From contig CAUBIC010000015.1 of the NCBI GenBank assembly GCA_958435945.1, positions 1 to 64,000 on the forward strand: a DNA stretch of 64,000 bases, written 5' to 3'. The translations under genes were made by a program, and so were the position numbers. Positions 40,983 to 49,526 of this stretch are shown here, piece after piece. The stretch is from an uncultured Collinsella sp. GTDB lineage: Bacteria > Actinomycetota > Coriobacteriia > Coriobacteriales > Coriobacteriaceae. Each line of letters starts with the position of its first letter. Position 1 is the stretch's first letter. Under the pieces are notes generated by a model. It was not told where the DNA came from and searched no databases. It saw only the letters and a list, made by a program, of their open reading frames with translations.

Positions 40983-42509
40983 TCAGTCTGCTCGATAGTG
41001 CGAACCGAGGCTTTCAGTCCGTTTGCGCATGGCTTTGACCATCTCCGCAGCCAGCTGAATCTGCGACTTTAGGCGGGCGAGGGCAGCGATTTCGCTGTCA
41101 TTGGCGTGCGGCTTATGCAGCGACGTCGCCTCGTCTTGTAGGCTTTCAAGCTCTTGAAGCGCCTCGGATAGGCCTGGTTCGGTCCTGTTGATCATGCAGT
41201 AGGTGCTCATTGTGTGTTTGAGGCAGCGGGTTAGGCGCTCGGCGACTGCTGTAGCGATGCCATGCTCGGGGAGGGCGACATCCACCGGTGCGTCAGCCTC
41301 GGGAGCGTCCAGTGCTGCTCGAGCCGCCGATGCGCCCGCGATACGCCCGAATACGATGCCATTGGCGCTCGACAGCCCTCCGATGCGGTCGGCGCCGTGC
41401 ATGCCGCCTGTTGCCTCGCCACAGGCGTAGAGGCCCTCAACTCCCGTGTACGCGGTCCTGTCGATCTTGATGCCGCCGTTGGCCGCGTGGGCATACATCG
41501 CCACACGCATCTCGTCGCTCGGAGCGATACCATGCTCGTCTTGTAGCCAAGTGGCAAAGGTCTCCACGAACTCGGGAACATCCTCGCGAGGGAAGTCGTA
41601 GTGGAGCGCCAGACCTTCGTCACCTGCCTGATCGATGGCAAGATCGATGGCGCGGGAGGCCAAGCGCGAGGTGAAAGGACCATATCCGGAGCGCTGCTCA
41701 AGCAGATCGTCTAACTTTTCGTTGGCAATGTCGACCGGCTGGTCAAACTTGACATAGCGCCAGGTTTTTTCGTTAAAGACCAGGTTGCGCTTAGGCTCAA
41801 TGAAGCCGGGCATCATCTGCATGAACTCTATATTGGTTAGGGATGCGCCGTGCGCCTGTGCGATGGCTTGTGATGAGCTGAGCACGTCGGCGGAAGTGAG
41901 GCTGCGCTCGAACAGGCCGCCCGTGCCGCCCACAGCGATGATAGTGGCCTTTGCTGTAAAGGTCACGATGCGCTCGTCTGTTTGGTTGTAGAGCACGGCG
42001 CCGGTAATCTTTCCGGTTGTGCTTTCAACAAGGTCTATAAGCTCGTGTCGTGGGAGCAGACGAATGCCAAGAGACTTGATCTGGGCCGCACACGCGTCTT
42101 CAAGAGGCTTGCGGGTGAGGCCGCGCCAATTGCGCGTCTTATGGTCAAAACAGGGGATAAATTGCTTTTGCTGGGCGCTCTCGGCGCTTTGCGGGCGCTG
42201 GAGTTCTACGCCCAGATCCTGTTCGAGCCAGTCAATCGCTTGTGGAATGCCGTGGATGAACGTCTGGACGAGTTCGGGGTCGGCAACGCCGCCGCCGACG
42301 GTTTGGATGGTGTCGATAAGGTCCTGCTCGTCGTCTTCGTTAACGGGTCCGATTAGTCCCAGGCCCCAGGTGCCCGGGAAGAAGCTCGATCCGCTCATGG
42401 TCTTGCCGGCGCTTGCGATGGCAACGGTTGCACCCGTGCGTGCCGCTTCGATGGCGGCGCAAAGGCCCGCAATGCCAGATCCAATTACCAGTACATCAGT
42501 TGATTCCAT
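40983..42509 (-). CDS. FAD-dependent dehydrogenase (fumarate reductase/aspartate oxidase-like flavoprotein)
   Basis: 508 aa. The Rossmann FAD motif DVLVIGSGIAGLCAAIEAAR is at residues ~5-24, GTGGLFERS occurs mid-protein and the adenine-contact region GADRIGGLSSANGIVFGRI lies around residue 375. This is the PF00890 family of fumarate reductase, succinate dehydrogenase and L-aspartate oxidase flavoproteins. No iron-sulfur or membrane subunit is adjacent, so the acceptor is unknown. The start is at 42509 after GAAAGGA; the longer frame is discounted. The 175 bases between the tRNA terminator and the stop contain only a partial CGGGGCT/AGCCCCG hairpin around 40890-40937. Confidence 0.82.
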   Translation of the reverse strand: MESTDVLVIGSGIAGLCAAIEAARTGATVAIASAGKTMSGSSFFPGTWGLGLIGPVNEDDEQDLIDTIQTVGGGVADPELVQTFIHGIPQAIDWLEQDLGVELQRPQSAESAQQKQFIPCFDHKTRNWRGLTRKPLEDACAAQIKSLGIRLLPRHELIDLVESTTGKITGAVLYNQTDERIVTFTAKATIIAVGGTGGLFERSLTSADVLSSSQAIAQAHGASLTNIEFMQMMPGFIEPKRNLVFNEKTWRYVKFDQPVDIANEKLDDLLEQRSGYGPFTSRLASRAIDLAIDQAGDEGLALHYDFPREDVPEFVETFATWLQDEHGIAPSDEMRVAMYAHAANGGIKIDRTAYTGVEGLYACGEATGGMHGADRIGGLSSANGIVFGRIAGASAARAALDAPEADAPVDVALPEHGIATAVAERLTRCLKHTMSTYCMINRTEPGLSEALQELESLQDEATSLHKPHANDSEIAALARLKSQIQLAAEMVKAMRKRTESLGSHYRAD

Positions 42510-42642
42510 GGGATTCCTTTCTCGTCCGCGCATTGTCGCACGGGTGATCGGCAAAGGTATCGTGAAGACATAGGTATTCGGTAAAGGGCCAAAATGGAAG
42601 GTGGGCGTTACCGATGCTTTATCGCCCAACATAGTCTTCTCA

Positions 42643-42666
42643 ATAAGTTGCGGTGAAATTGGGACT
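42643..42666. repeat. repeat R1c, single arm
   Basis: ATAAGTTGCGGTGAAATTGG followed by GACT matches the R1a arm with one change and has no partner arm nearby. Confidence 0.7.
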
Positions 42667-42735
42667 CACAAGGCTTCTGGAGCAGTCAGATGGCCTGTAT
42701 TTACTCGCAACTGGTATACCGGGAGGACCGCTAAG

Positions 42736-42803
42736 AAGTTGCGGTGGAATAGTTCCTGTTTGGAAGGATGGGGCGGCTGTTTAGGAACTATTTCACCGCA
42801 ACT
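42736..42803. repeat. repeat R1d
   Basis: AAGTTGCGGTGGAATAGTTCC from 42736 pairs with GGAACTATTTCACCGCAACT, ending at 42803, with one G-T position. The loop is about 25 bases. Confidence 0.8.
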
Positions 42804-42814
42804 GAGGGAGGGAC

Positions 42815-42849
42815 AAAAAAGAGCCGCTACCCGGGTAGGTAGCGGCTCT
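42815..42849 (-). terminator. terminator of the GGGtGRT gene
   Basis: AGAGCCGCTACC and GGTAGCGGCTCT (42820-42849) form a perfect stem. The minus strand continues into TTTTTTGTCCC. Confidence 0.88.
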
Positions 42850-42883
42850 AAAACTCAACTATATGAGCATCGCGCGGGCGCGA

Positions 42884-43888
42884 TTAGGCCTTGAGGGCCT
42901 CCTCGACGGCGACAGCGCAGGCGACGGTGGCACCGACCATGGGGTTGTTGCCCATGCCGATGAGACCCATCATGTCGACGTGCGCAGGCACGGAGGAAGA
43001 ACCGGCGAACTGGGCGTCGGAGTGCATACGGCCCATGGTGTCGGTCATGCCGTAAGAGGCAGGGCCGGCGCCCATGTTGTCCGGGTGCAGGGTACGGCCA
43101 GTGCCGCCACCAGAAGCGACGGAGAAGTACTTCTTGCCAGCCTCGAGACGCTCCTTCTTGTAGGTGCCAGCGACGGGGTGCTGGAAGCGCGTGGGGTTGG
43201 TGGAGTTACCGGTGATCGAGATGTCGACGTTCTCGTGCCACATGATGGCAACGCCCTCGCGGACGTCGTCGGCGCCGTAGCAGTTGACGGCGGCGCGGGG
43301 ACCATCGGAGTAGGGGATGGTCTCGACGACCTTGAGCTCGCCCGTGAAGTAGTCGAACTGGGTCTTCACGTAGGTGAAGCCGTTGATGCGGGCGATGATC
43401 TGAGCGGCGTCCTTGCCCAGACCGTTGAGGATAACGCGCAGCGGCTTCTTGCGAGCCTTGTTGGCGTTCAGAGCCAGGCCGATAGCGCCCTCAGCGGCAG
43501 CGAAGGACTCGTGACCGGCCAGGAAGGCGAAGCACTCGGTGTCGTCGGAGAGCAGCATGGCGCCCAGGTTGCCGTGGCCCAGACCGACCTTGCGGTCCTC
43601 GGCGACGGAGCCGGGAACGGTGAAGGCCTGGATGCCCTCGCCGATGATGGCAGCAGCCTCAGAAGCGGACTTGGCGCCACGCTTGACAGCGAGAGCGCAG
43701 CCGAGGGTGTAGGCCCACTCGGCGTTCTGGAAGGCGATGGACTGGGTGTTGTTGACGATCTCACGCGGGTTGAAGCCCTTGTCGGTGCAGATCTGCAGAG
43801 CTTCCTCGAGGGAGGCGATGCCGTTGTCGGCGAGGCACTTGTTGATCTTGTCAGCGCGGCGCTCGTAACCTTCGAACGTAACAGTCAT
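42884..43888 (-). CDS. GGGtGRT protein
   Basis: 334 aa member of the family named for its GGGTGRT motif, seen here as SGGGTGRTLHPDN (~residues 252-264). The protein is soluble with several conserved Gly-rich loops (GLGHGNLGAMLLSDDTE region). Function is unknown. The family is largely confined to anaerobes and is found beside an Fe-S scaffold-type gene, as here (18 bp upstream on the same strand). AGGGAGG precedes the ATG. The C-ending codon bias is strong, suggesting high expression. It shares a terminator with its partner. Confidence 0.87.
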   Translation of the reverse strand: MTVTFEGYERRADKINKCLADNGIASLEEALQICTDKGFNPREIVNNTQSIAFQNAEWAYTLGCALAVKRGAKSASEAAAIIGEGIQAFTVPGSVAEDRKVGLGHGNLGAMLLSDDTECFAFLAGHESFAAAEGAIGLALNANKARKKPLRVILNGLGKDAAQIIARINGFTYVKTQFDYFTGELKVVETIPYSDGPRAAVNCYGADDVREGVAIMWHENVDISITGNSTNPTRFQHPVAGTYKKERLEAGKKYFSVASGGGTGRTLHPDNMGAGPASYGMTDTMGRMHSDAQFAGSSSVPAHVDMMGLIGMGNNPMVGATVACAVAVEEALKA

Positions 43889-43906
43889 AGTTATTTCCCT
43901 CCCTTT

Positions 43907-44641
43907 CTACTCGTGAACCGGGAACACGCTGGCGACGGAGTGAGTCTCCTCGTCGGTGCGCGGGTCGATGTACTTGGCAGCGTTCTCCCACTGACCATAG
44001 TGGCCCATAGCGCCAGCGATGGCCTCCTCGGGGGTCTTGCCGGCCTTGACGGCGTCGGTGAACTTACCGAGGTTCAGGAACTCGAATGCGATGATCTCGT
44101 TCTTGTCGTTGAGGGCCATGCGGGTGACGTAGCCCTGAGCGAGCTCGAGGTAACGAGCGCCCTTGGCCTTGGTGCCGAACATGGTGCCGACCTGAGAGCG
44201 AAGGCCCTTGCCGAGGTCGTCGAGGGAGGCGCCCACGGGCAGGCCGCCCTCGGAGAACGCGGTCTGGCTGCGGCCGTAAACGATCTGCAGGAAGATCTCG
44301 CGCATAGCAACGTTGATGGCGTCGCAGACGAGGTCGGTGTTGAGGGCCTCGAGGATGGTCTTACCGGGAAGGATCTCGGAAGCCATGGCGGCAGAGTGGG
44401 TCATGCCCGAGCAGCCGATGGTCTCAACGAGGGCCTCCTCGATGATGCCGTCCTTGACGTTCAGCGTGAGCTTGCAGGCGCCCTGCTGAGGTGCGCACCA
44501 ACCCACACCGTGCGTAAGACCGGAGATGTCGGAAATCTCCTTAGCCTGGACCCACTTGCCCTCCTCGGGGATGGGTGCGGGGCCGTGGTATGCACCCTTG
44601 GCAACGGGGCACATGTTCTCCACTTCCTGTGAGTACTGCAT
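43907..44641 (-). CDS. iron-sulfur cluster assembly scaffold-like protein
   Basis: 244 aa NifU/IscU-fold protein. Cysteines occur in WCAPQQGACKL (~residues 48-58) and ETIGCSGMTHSAA (~75-87), and VCDAINVAMREI replaces the usual third ligand region; the C-terminal ~100 residues are specific to this group. It probably binds an Fe-S cluster or a related metal centre in partnership with the GGGtGRT protein, and differs from SufU at 46518. The start is at 44641 with GAGGAGAGG; the longer frame is unsupported. The 390 bases upstream to the next gene show no clear feature beyond a TATAAT at 44734 without a matching -35. Confidence 0.84.
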   Translation of the reverse strand: MQYSQEVENMCPVAKGAYHGPAPIPEEGKWVQAKEISDISGLTHGVGWCAPQQGACKLTLNVKDGIIEEALVETIGCSGMTHSAAMASEILPGKTILEALNTDLVCDAINVAMREIFLQIVYGRSQTAFSEGGLPVGASLDDLGKGLRSQVGTMFGTKAKGARYLELAQGYVTRMALNDKNEIIAFEFLNLGKFTDAVKAGKTPEEAIAGAMGHYGQWENAAKYIDPRTDEETHSVASVFPVHE

Positions 44642-45033
44642 GCCTCTCCTCTCTATCGTGTTGGCGTCCCGTCTGGGGGTCGTGGCTGGCGATTGCCGGG
44701 CGACCCTTCGAAAGGGACATGACATGCAGCCCCTATAATACCGCGAAATGCACGGAATATTCGGCGAACGGCGCAGTTTTCGTAGCGAGAAGCGCGGAAC
44801 TTTCAATTGAAACGATTTAACTAAACTGTTTGTGGTTGTGCGGTCCGTTGAAGGAGCTCGGTTGTGGTCAAGCTTTTGGCAAGACAGCGTTGCTCGACCT
44901 GTGGCTATATTGCCGTTCGGCATCGGTTTGCCGCCTTTTACCGTCGACGGGTGCCATTTTGCGTGAATGTTTTGATGGCACGTTTCAATCGTGATGTATT
45001 GGATGGTAAGCAGATCCTGGCGAAGGGAGCGCC

Positions 45034-45846
45034 ATGCAGCGCGTTTGGAAAACGATCACCGGTTTTTACCATGTTTGTGCCCGCGGTATGGGCGGGCAGG
45101 TGATCTTTGAGAGCGACGAGGACCGGTGGGAGTTTTTGGAACTGATGCGCGACTGCTGCCGCGATGCCCAGGTGACGATTGTGGCGTGGTGTCTCATGAG
45201 CGACTACGCGGATCTGGTGCTTTTGGATTACGAGGACAAAATGAGCGCTGCTATGCAGCGGCTACTGTTGACGTATGCTCGTCGGTTCAATAAGCGTACC
45301 GGGCGCGCGGGCTGCCTATTTCGTGAGCGTTTTGAGCGCCGCTCGCTCGATACCGACTGGCAGGTGATGGAGGCTATTCGCTCCGTGTACGCTAATCCGC
45401 AGGAGGCGGGCATTAGCCTAATCGAGCGTTATCCCTGGAGCGGCTTTGCGGAGCATCTGCGCGCTTACGACAGTGATGCGGCAGATGTCACGAGGGGATT
45501 TTCCGATCCTTCTTGTGCGCTTGAGCTATTTGGTTCTGCCGAGGGCTTTATTGCCTATTCGCTAGCGATGCCCGACGGCGGCGAACCGGTGCTGTGCGAT
45601 ATGAAAGAGACGGAGTGGGAACGCCACGCCTTTGCCGACAGGTTGGCGAAGAGCCTCGGGGCTCCGCTCCACGGGGTTAAAGCCGCACCGCCGGCGCGGC
45701 GCGATGCCGTTATCGTTGGATTGCGCGATGCCGGATTTACGGTGCGTCAGATTGAGCACTATACCGGGATTGGCAAAAGTACGGTTTCTCGTATTGTGCG
45801 GACCCGCACGGGGACGGCGATGCGGGCTGGCGGAAACGTGATGTAG
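45034..45846 (+). CDS. RAYT-family protein lacking the HUH motif
   Basis: 270 aa homologue of the REP-associated transposase at 28503. It keeps the N-terminal FYHVCARGMGG, the tyrosine helix TYARRFNKRTGRAGCLFRERF region, the YPWSGFAEHL segment and a C-terminal HTH-like tail (FTVRQIEHYTGIGKSTVSRI). However, the metal-binding WCLMxNHxHLL is changed to WCLMSDYADLVLL: both histidines are gone. The frame is uninterrupted and the start has AAGGGAG five bases away. It is therefore probably a non-catalytic, DNA-binding derivative rather than decay. It is divergent from the scaffold gene. Confidence 0.85.
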   Translation: MQRVWKTITGFYHVCARGMGGQVIFESDEDRWEFLELMRDCCRDAQVTIVAWCLMSDYADLVLLDYEDKMSAAMQRLLLTYARRFNKRTGRAGCLFRERFERRSLDTDWQVMEAIRSVYANPQEAGISLIERYPWSGFAEHLRAYDSDAADVTRGFSDPSCALELFGSAEGFIAYSLAMPDGGEPVLCDMKETEWERHAFADRLAKSLGAPLHGVKAAPPARRDAVIVGLRDAGFTVRQIEHYTGIGKSTVSRIVRTRTGTAMRAGGNVM

Positions 45847-46007
45847 GGCTGCCTGTGCACCGCGGCTGGGGTCGTTCATGCGCCGCAACCTGCGTTCTAA
45901 ATGCTTGGTACGCTGACTGCACTTCTTGATATGCATAGAACGATTGCCGTCTTGCATAAAAATACGGCTCAGTCCGGTTTTACCCGCGCCTACCCCCGTC
46001 CACACCG

Positions 46008-46240
46008 TGCAAAAAGCGGAGTTTTCAGCATCGTGGTGCTGTCGGCACCGCCGTAATCTTGAAATATATGGGTCCCGAAGCCATTTATGCCTGCCGATGT
46101 GCCTCCAAAGCGCATGCTTGTGACCCCTGAGACCACTATGCTTGTTCTAAAACGATATAAAAGGGTGCCTGGAGACGTTGATTAACGCTTTCAATGCGTA
46201 TACACGCAACTTGGCGTGCTGAAAACTCGCAAAAATGCAC
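46008..46240. repeat. inverted-repeat element in a 670-bp gene-free stretch
   Basis: GTGCAAAAAGCGGAGTTTTC (46008-46027, continuing AGCA) and TGCTGAAAACTCGCAAAAAT (46217-46236, continuing GCAC) are imperfect reverse complements bounding about 185 bases. Bases 45847-46443 contain no credible gene; composition is mixed and a GATATAAAAGGG box lies at 46153. Confidence 0.55.
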
Positions 46241-46443
46241 GCCGCACCCTATGGGACCCGTCTGTGGCGGGCGCGAAGCGAACCGGAGCCCAGCAGGACG
46301 GGGCATGGGGCGTTGCTTGGGGTGCCCGTGGCTCTGTCGCTAGCCGTTGGCACTGTGGAAAACGTCCGTGTTTGCGGCTGGCTGTTCGGTAAATGACAGG
46401 GCGAGCGCCGGACGCGCGAACTTTGTGTGTCCGAGGCGTTATG

Positions 46444-46477
46444 AAAAAGCCGAGCCGCCCGTATTGGGCGGCTCGGC
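46444..46477 (-). terminator. suf operon terminator
   Basis: GCCGAGCCGCCC (46449-46460) and GGGCGGCTCGGC (46466-46477) form a perfect 12-bp stem. The minus strand continues into TTTTTCAT. Confidence 0.92.
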
Positions 46478-46517
46478 AATCAAACCCTTTGATCTGGGGC
46501 ATCCGCTTCTGGCTAGT

Positions 46518-46940
46518 TTACCCTTCGAGCATACCGTCGAGGGTGCGCCAGGCGAGCTCGGCGCATTTGACGCGGGCGGGCATGTGCGAGATGTCCTGGA
46601 GCTGGGCGGCCTCGTCCAGGTCTTCCAGGTCTTCCTCGGAGAGCTGCTCGCCACGGATCATGGCGAGGAAAAGCCCTGCCAGACGACGAGCCTCCTCGAC
46701 CGTCTCGCCGGTGATGAGATCGGCCATGATGTCGGCGCTGGCCTGGCTGATGGCACAACCGTGACCGGTAAAGGAGGCCTCCTCGATCACGCCGTTTTCG
46801 ACACGCAGCTGCAAGGTGAGCTCGTCGCCGCAGCTGGGGTTGATGCCGTCGTGCTCGTGCGTGGGGGCATCCATCTCGTACTTATAGTCGGGATGCGAGT
46901 TGTGCTCCATAAACGTGGTGGAGGTGTACAGATTACCCAT
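46518..46940 (-). CDS. sufU: SUF scaffold/sulfur-transfer protein SufU
   Basis: 140 aa. The three SufU cysteines are visible in NPSCGDEL, GHGCAISQASAD and ARVKCAELAW, and the SufU-type insertion between them is present. SufU docks on SufS, swaps its zinc ligand and accepts persulfide for transfer to SufBCD. The start ATG at 46940 overlaps the sufS stop by 8 bp (ATGGGTAA). It is the last gene of the operon, directly before the terminator. Confidence 0.92.
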   Translation of the reverse strand: MGNLYTSTTFMEHNSHPDYKYEMDAPTHEHDGINPSCGDELTLQLRVENGVIEEASFTGHGCAISQASADIMADLITGETVEEARRLAGLFLAMIRGEQLSEEDLEDLDEAAQLQDISHMPARVKCAELAWRTLDGMLEG

Positions 46941-48258
46941 TGAACGTGCTCCAAACGTGATGCAGGCCGGCGATAAACTTGTCGATATCGGCCTTGTCGT
47001 TGTAGAAAGCCACGCTGGCGCGGCAGCAGGCAAGGTTCTCGACGCCTAGCCAGGTGAGCAACGGCTGCGCGCAGTGGTGACCGGCGCGGATGCAGACACC
47101 GTCCATATCCATGATGCTCGCGACATCGTGCGGGTGGATGCCCTTGACGTTAAAGCTGACGACGCCGTGGTGGTTGTCCCAATAGATGGAGCCGATGATC
47201 TGGACAAAGTCGAGCTGCATGAGCTCGCCCATCAGGTAGTGGACGAGTGCCTTCTCACGGGTCTGGATGTTTTCGTAGCCTACCGTGTTGACCAGGTAGT
47301 CAAGCGCCGCGCCCGTGGCGAAGATGCCGGCGGCGTCCTGCGTGCCGGCCTCGAACTTCTCGGGGACGGGCGCCCAGACGGCGTCCTGCTCGGTGACCGA
47401 GTCGATCATCTCGCCGCCGGTGAGCATGGGCGGCATGGCGTTGAGCAGGTCCATCTTGCCCCACAGCACGCCGATGCCCATGGGGCCCATGGCCTTGTGC
47501 GCGCTAAAGGCAAAGAAGTCGGCGCCCAGGTCGGCCACATCGACCGGCATGTGCGGCAGCGACTGCGCGCCGTCGACGACCAGATAGCCGCCGTACTTGT
47601 GCACGAGCTTGCCGAGATTCTTGACCGGGTTCTCGACGCCCAGGACGTTAGAGACCTGACCCACAGCCAAGATCTTGGTCTTGGGGCCCACCTTGGACAG
47701 AACCTCCTCGGTCGTGAGCTGACCGGTCTTGGTGGGGTAGAGGTAGACGAGCTTGGCGCCGGTCTCGCGGCAGACCTGCTGCCACGGGATCAGGTTAGAG
47801 TGGTGCTCCATGATGGTGATGACGACCTCGTCGCCCGGCTCGAGGACCGTGGGCGCAAAGCTCTTGGCGACCAGGTTGAGCGACTCGCTCGTGTTGCGGG
47901 TGAAGACGACCTCGTTGGCCTGGGGGGCGCCGATGACGTCGGCGATCTGCTGGCGCACCTTCGCGATGGCCTCGGTGGCCTCGACGGACAGCGAGTACAG
48001 GCCACGCAGGGGGTTGGCGTTCATGCGCTGGTAGAAGTCGCGCTCGGCGTCGAGCACGCAGGCGGGACGCTGCGCGGTGGCGGCGCTATCGAGGAAGGCG
48101 ATCTCGGGGTGCTGCTGGAACAGCGGGAACTGCGCCTTGTAGGGGTTGGTCTCGATGTCGACGGTAGGCCAGCCGCGCGAGGCCTCGTCGCTGGCGTCGA
48201 GCTCCATAGGCTCCGGTGCGGTACAGGTGTCGCATTTAACGTGCTCGGTGTCGATCAT
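46933..48258 (-). CDS. sufS: cysteine desulfurase SufS
   Basis: 441 aa PLP enzyme taking sulfur from cysteine. The PLP lysine lies in FFAFSAHKAMGPMGIG, the histidine in IMEHHSNLIPW, and the catalytic cysteine loop is ENLACCRASVAFYN, as in group II desulfurases. The first ~20 residues include CDTCTAPEP, an extra Cys pair not usual for the family. The start overlaps the sufD stop by 4 bp (ATGA). Confidence 0.93.
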   Translation of the reverse strand: MIDTEHVKCDTCTAPEPMELDASDEASRGWPTVDIETNPYKAQFPLFQQHPEIAFLDSAATAQRPACVLDAERDFYQRMNANPLRGLYSLSVEATEAIAKVRQQIADVIGAPQANEVVFTRNTSESLNLVAKSFAPTVLEPGDEVVITIMEHHSNLIPWQQVCRETGAKLVYLYPTKTGQLTTEEVLSKVGPKTKILAVGQVSNVLGVENPVKNLGKLVHKYGGYLVVDGAQSLPHMPVDVADLGADFFAFSAHKAMGPMGIGVLWGKMDLLNAMPPMLTGGEMIDSVTEQDAVWAPVPEKFEAGTQDAAGIFATGAALDYLVNTVGYENIQTREKALVHYLMGELMQLDFVQIIGSIYWDNHHGVVSFNVKGIHPHDVASIMDMDGVCIRAGHHCAQPLLTWLGVENLACCRASVAFYNDKADIDKFIAGLHHVWSTFNG

Positions 48259-49526
48259 GCGAGCTCCTCCTCAAAGTTGTCGATCAGGTTATTGCCCAAG
48301 CGGACGACGGCAGCGCGGGTGCGCTCGTCAGTGGCGGAAAGCGCGGCGTCCTCCAGCTTGGCGCGGATGAACAGGTCCTCGGCGGCGTTTTGGTCAAGGC
48401 CGCGGCAGGCGAGATAGAACAGCTGCTCGTCACGGACGTGACCGATGGTGGCGCCGTGGTTGCCGGCGACGTCGTCCTCGTCGCAGAGGATGACGGGAAC
48501 GGTCTTGTTGTCGACGCCCTTGTTGGCCAGCAGCACGGTTTCGCGCTCGGTGCCGGTTGCGCCCTTGCAGCCGTGCACGAGGTCGATGGTGCCGCGGTAG
48601 ACCTTCTTTGACGTGCCAGTCAGCACGCCGTTGGCGTCGATCTCGCACTCGGTCTTGCGGCCGCGGTGGCGCAGCTCGTAGTTAAAGTCGCGCACCTGCT
48701 CGCGGGCGCCAAGGTAATCGGTATCGATCGTTACCTTGGCGGTGTCGCCCAGCAGGTCGCCGGCAAGGCCGGTGGCGCTGGCACCGGCACCCAGGACGGT
48801 GTGCTGCACGTTGACGCGCGCGCCCTCGTCCAGGAACAGACCGGTGTCGTCGAGCGCGATCCAGCTGTCATCGAGCGTCTGCGTGCAGGTTACGTTGACG
48901 GTGGCGTACTCGTGAGCGCACACGCGCAACACGGAGCCCACGACGCCTTGGCCGTTGACGGGGGAGTCCAGGGCGATCTGCAGGTCGAGCGTTGCCTGCG
49001 GACGGGCGACGACATCGATAGCGGCGATGGCCGCGGCGGCGTCGACACCGCTCACGCGCACGGTAACCGTGGCGCGTCCGTACGCGGGCACATCGATGAC
49101 GACGCGCTTGGTGGCGTGATCGGCCAGATAGGTGTAGGCGGCCTCGCCCATGCCGGTCTCGAAGGCCTCAGCGGGGGAGAGCTCCTCTTCGAGCTTGATG
49201 GCGCCGGCCTGGTAGACGGAGGTTGCGGGCACGTCGAGCTCAGTCTCGGGTGTGATGCGGGCGCGGTCGGCGGCGTCGCCGGGGGCGGAGGCGCGGCGCT
49301 CGGGGAAGCGCTCGGCCATGGCCTCCATGGCGGCGTTAAACGCGTCGGCCGTGCCAGCAAACTGCTCATCCAGCCCCTCGACTTCAACGGCCTCGGCGGG
49401 AGCGGTGGCAAGCTCGTCTGAAAGCTCGAGCTTGGTCTGGTTCATCTTGAGCCAACCCCAAGTGGCGGCCGGCATAGCGTTGACCTGCTCGAGCGTGGTG
49501 GCAGCGGTGTTGGTTTCCTGTTTCAT
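48255..49526 (-). CDS. sufD: Fe-S assembly protein SufD
   Basis: 423 aa beta-helix protein homologous to SufB, partner in the SufBC2D scaffold. The C-terminal part has GATIGHVRDEQLFYLACRGL followed by the family's AEDLFIRAKLED helix. The N-terminal ~120 residues are diverged, as usual for SufD. It joins sufB through a TAATG junction (one shared base), indicating coupling. Confidence 0.9.
   Translation of the reverse strand: MKQETNTAATTLEQVNAMPAATWGWLKMNQTKLELSDELATAPAEAVEVEGLDEQFAGTADAFNAAMEAMAERFPERRASAPGDAADRARITPETELDVPATSVYQAGAIKLEEELSPAEAFETGMGEAAYTYLADHATKRVVIDVPAYGRATVTVRVSGVDAAAAIAAIDVVARPQATLDLQIALDSPVNGQGVVGSVLRVCAHEYATVNVTCTQTLDDSWIALDDTGLFLDEGARVNVQHTVLGAGASATGLAGDLLGDTAKVTIDTDYLGAREQVRDFNYELRHRGRKTECEIDANGVLTGTSKKVYRGTIDLVHGCKGATGTERETVLLANKGVDNKTVPVILCDEDDVAGNHGATIGHVRDEQLFYLACRGLDQNAAEDLFIRAKLEDAALSATDERTRAAVVRLGNNLIDNFEEELA

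Noticed and set aside
40472..42509. tRNA-Lys copies as an integration site for a prophage or island
   Set aside because: No integrase, no repeat of the tRNA 3' end downstream, and the following gene is an ordinary flavoprotein followed by housekeeping genes.
44864..45103. A 79-codon frame starting GTG before the RAYT-like gene
   Set aside because: Overlaps the better supported RAYT-like start, has atypical composition and no homology I recognise.
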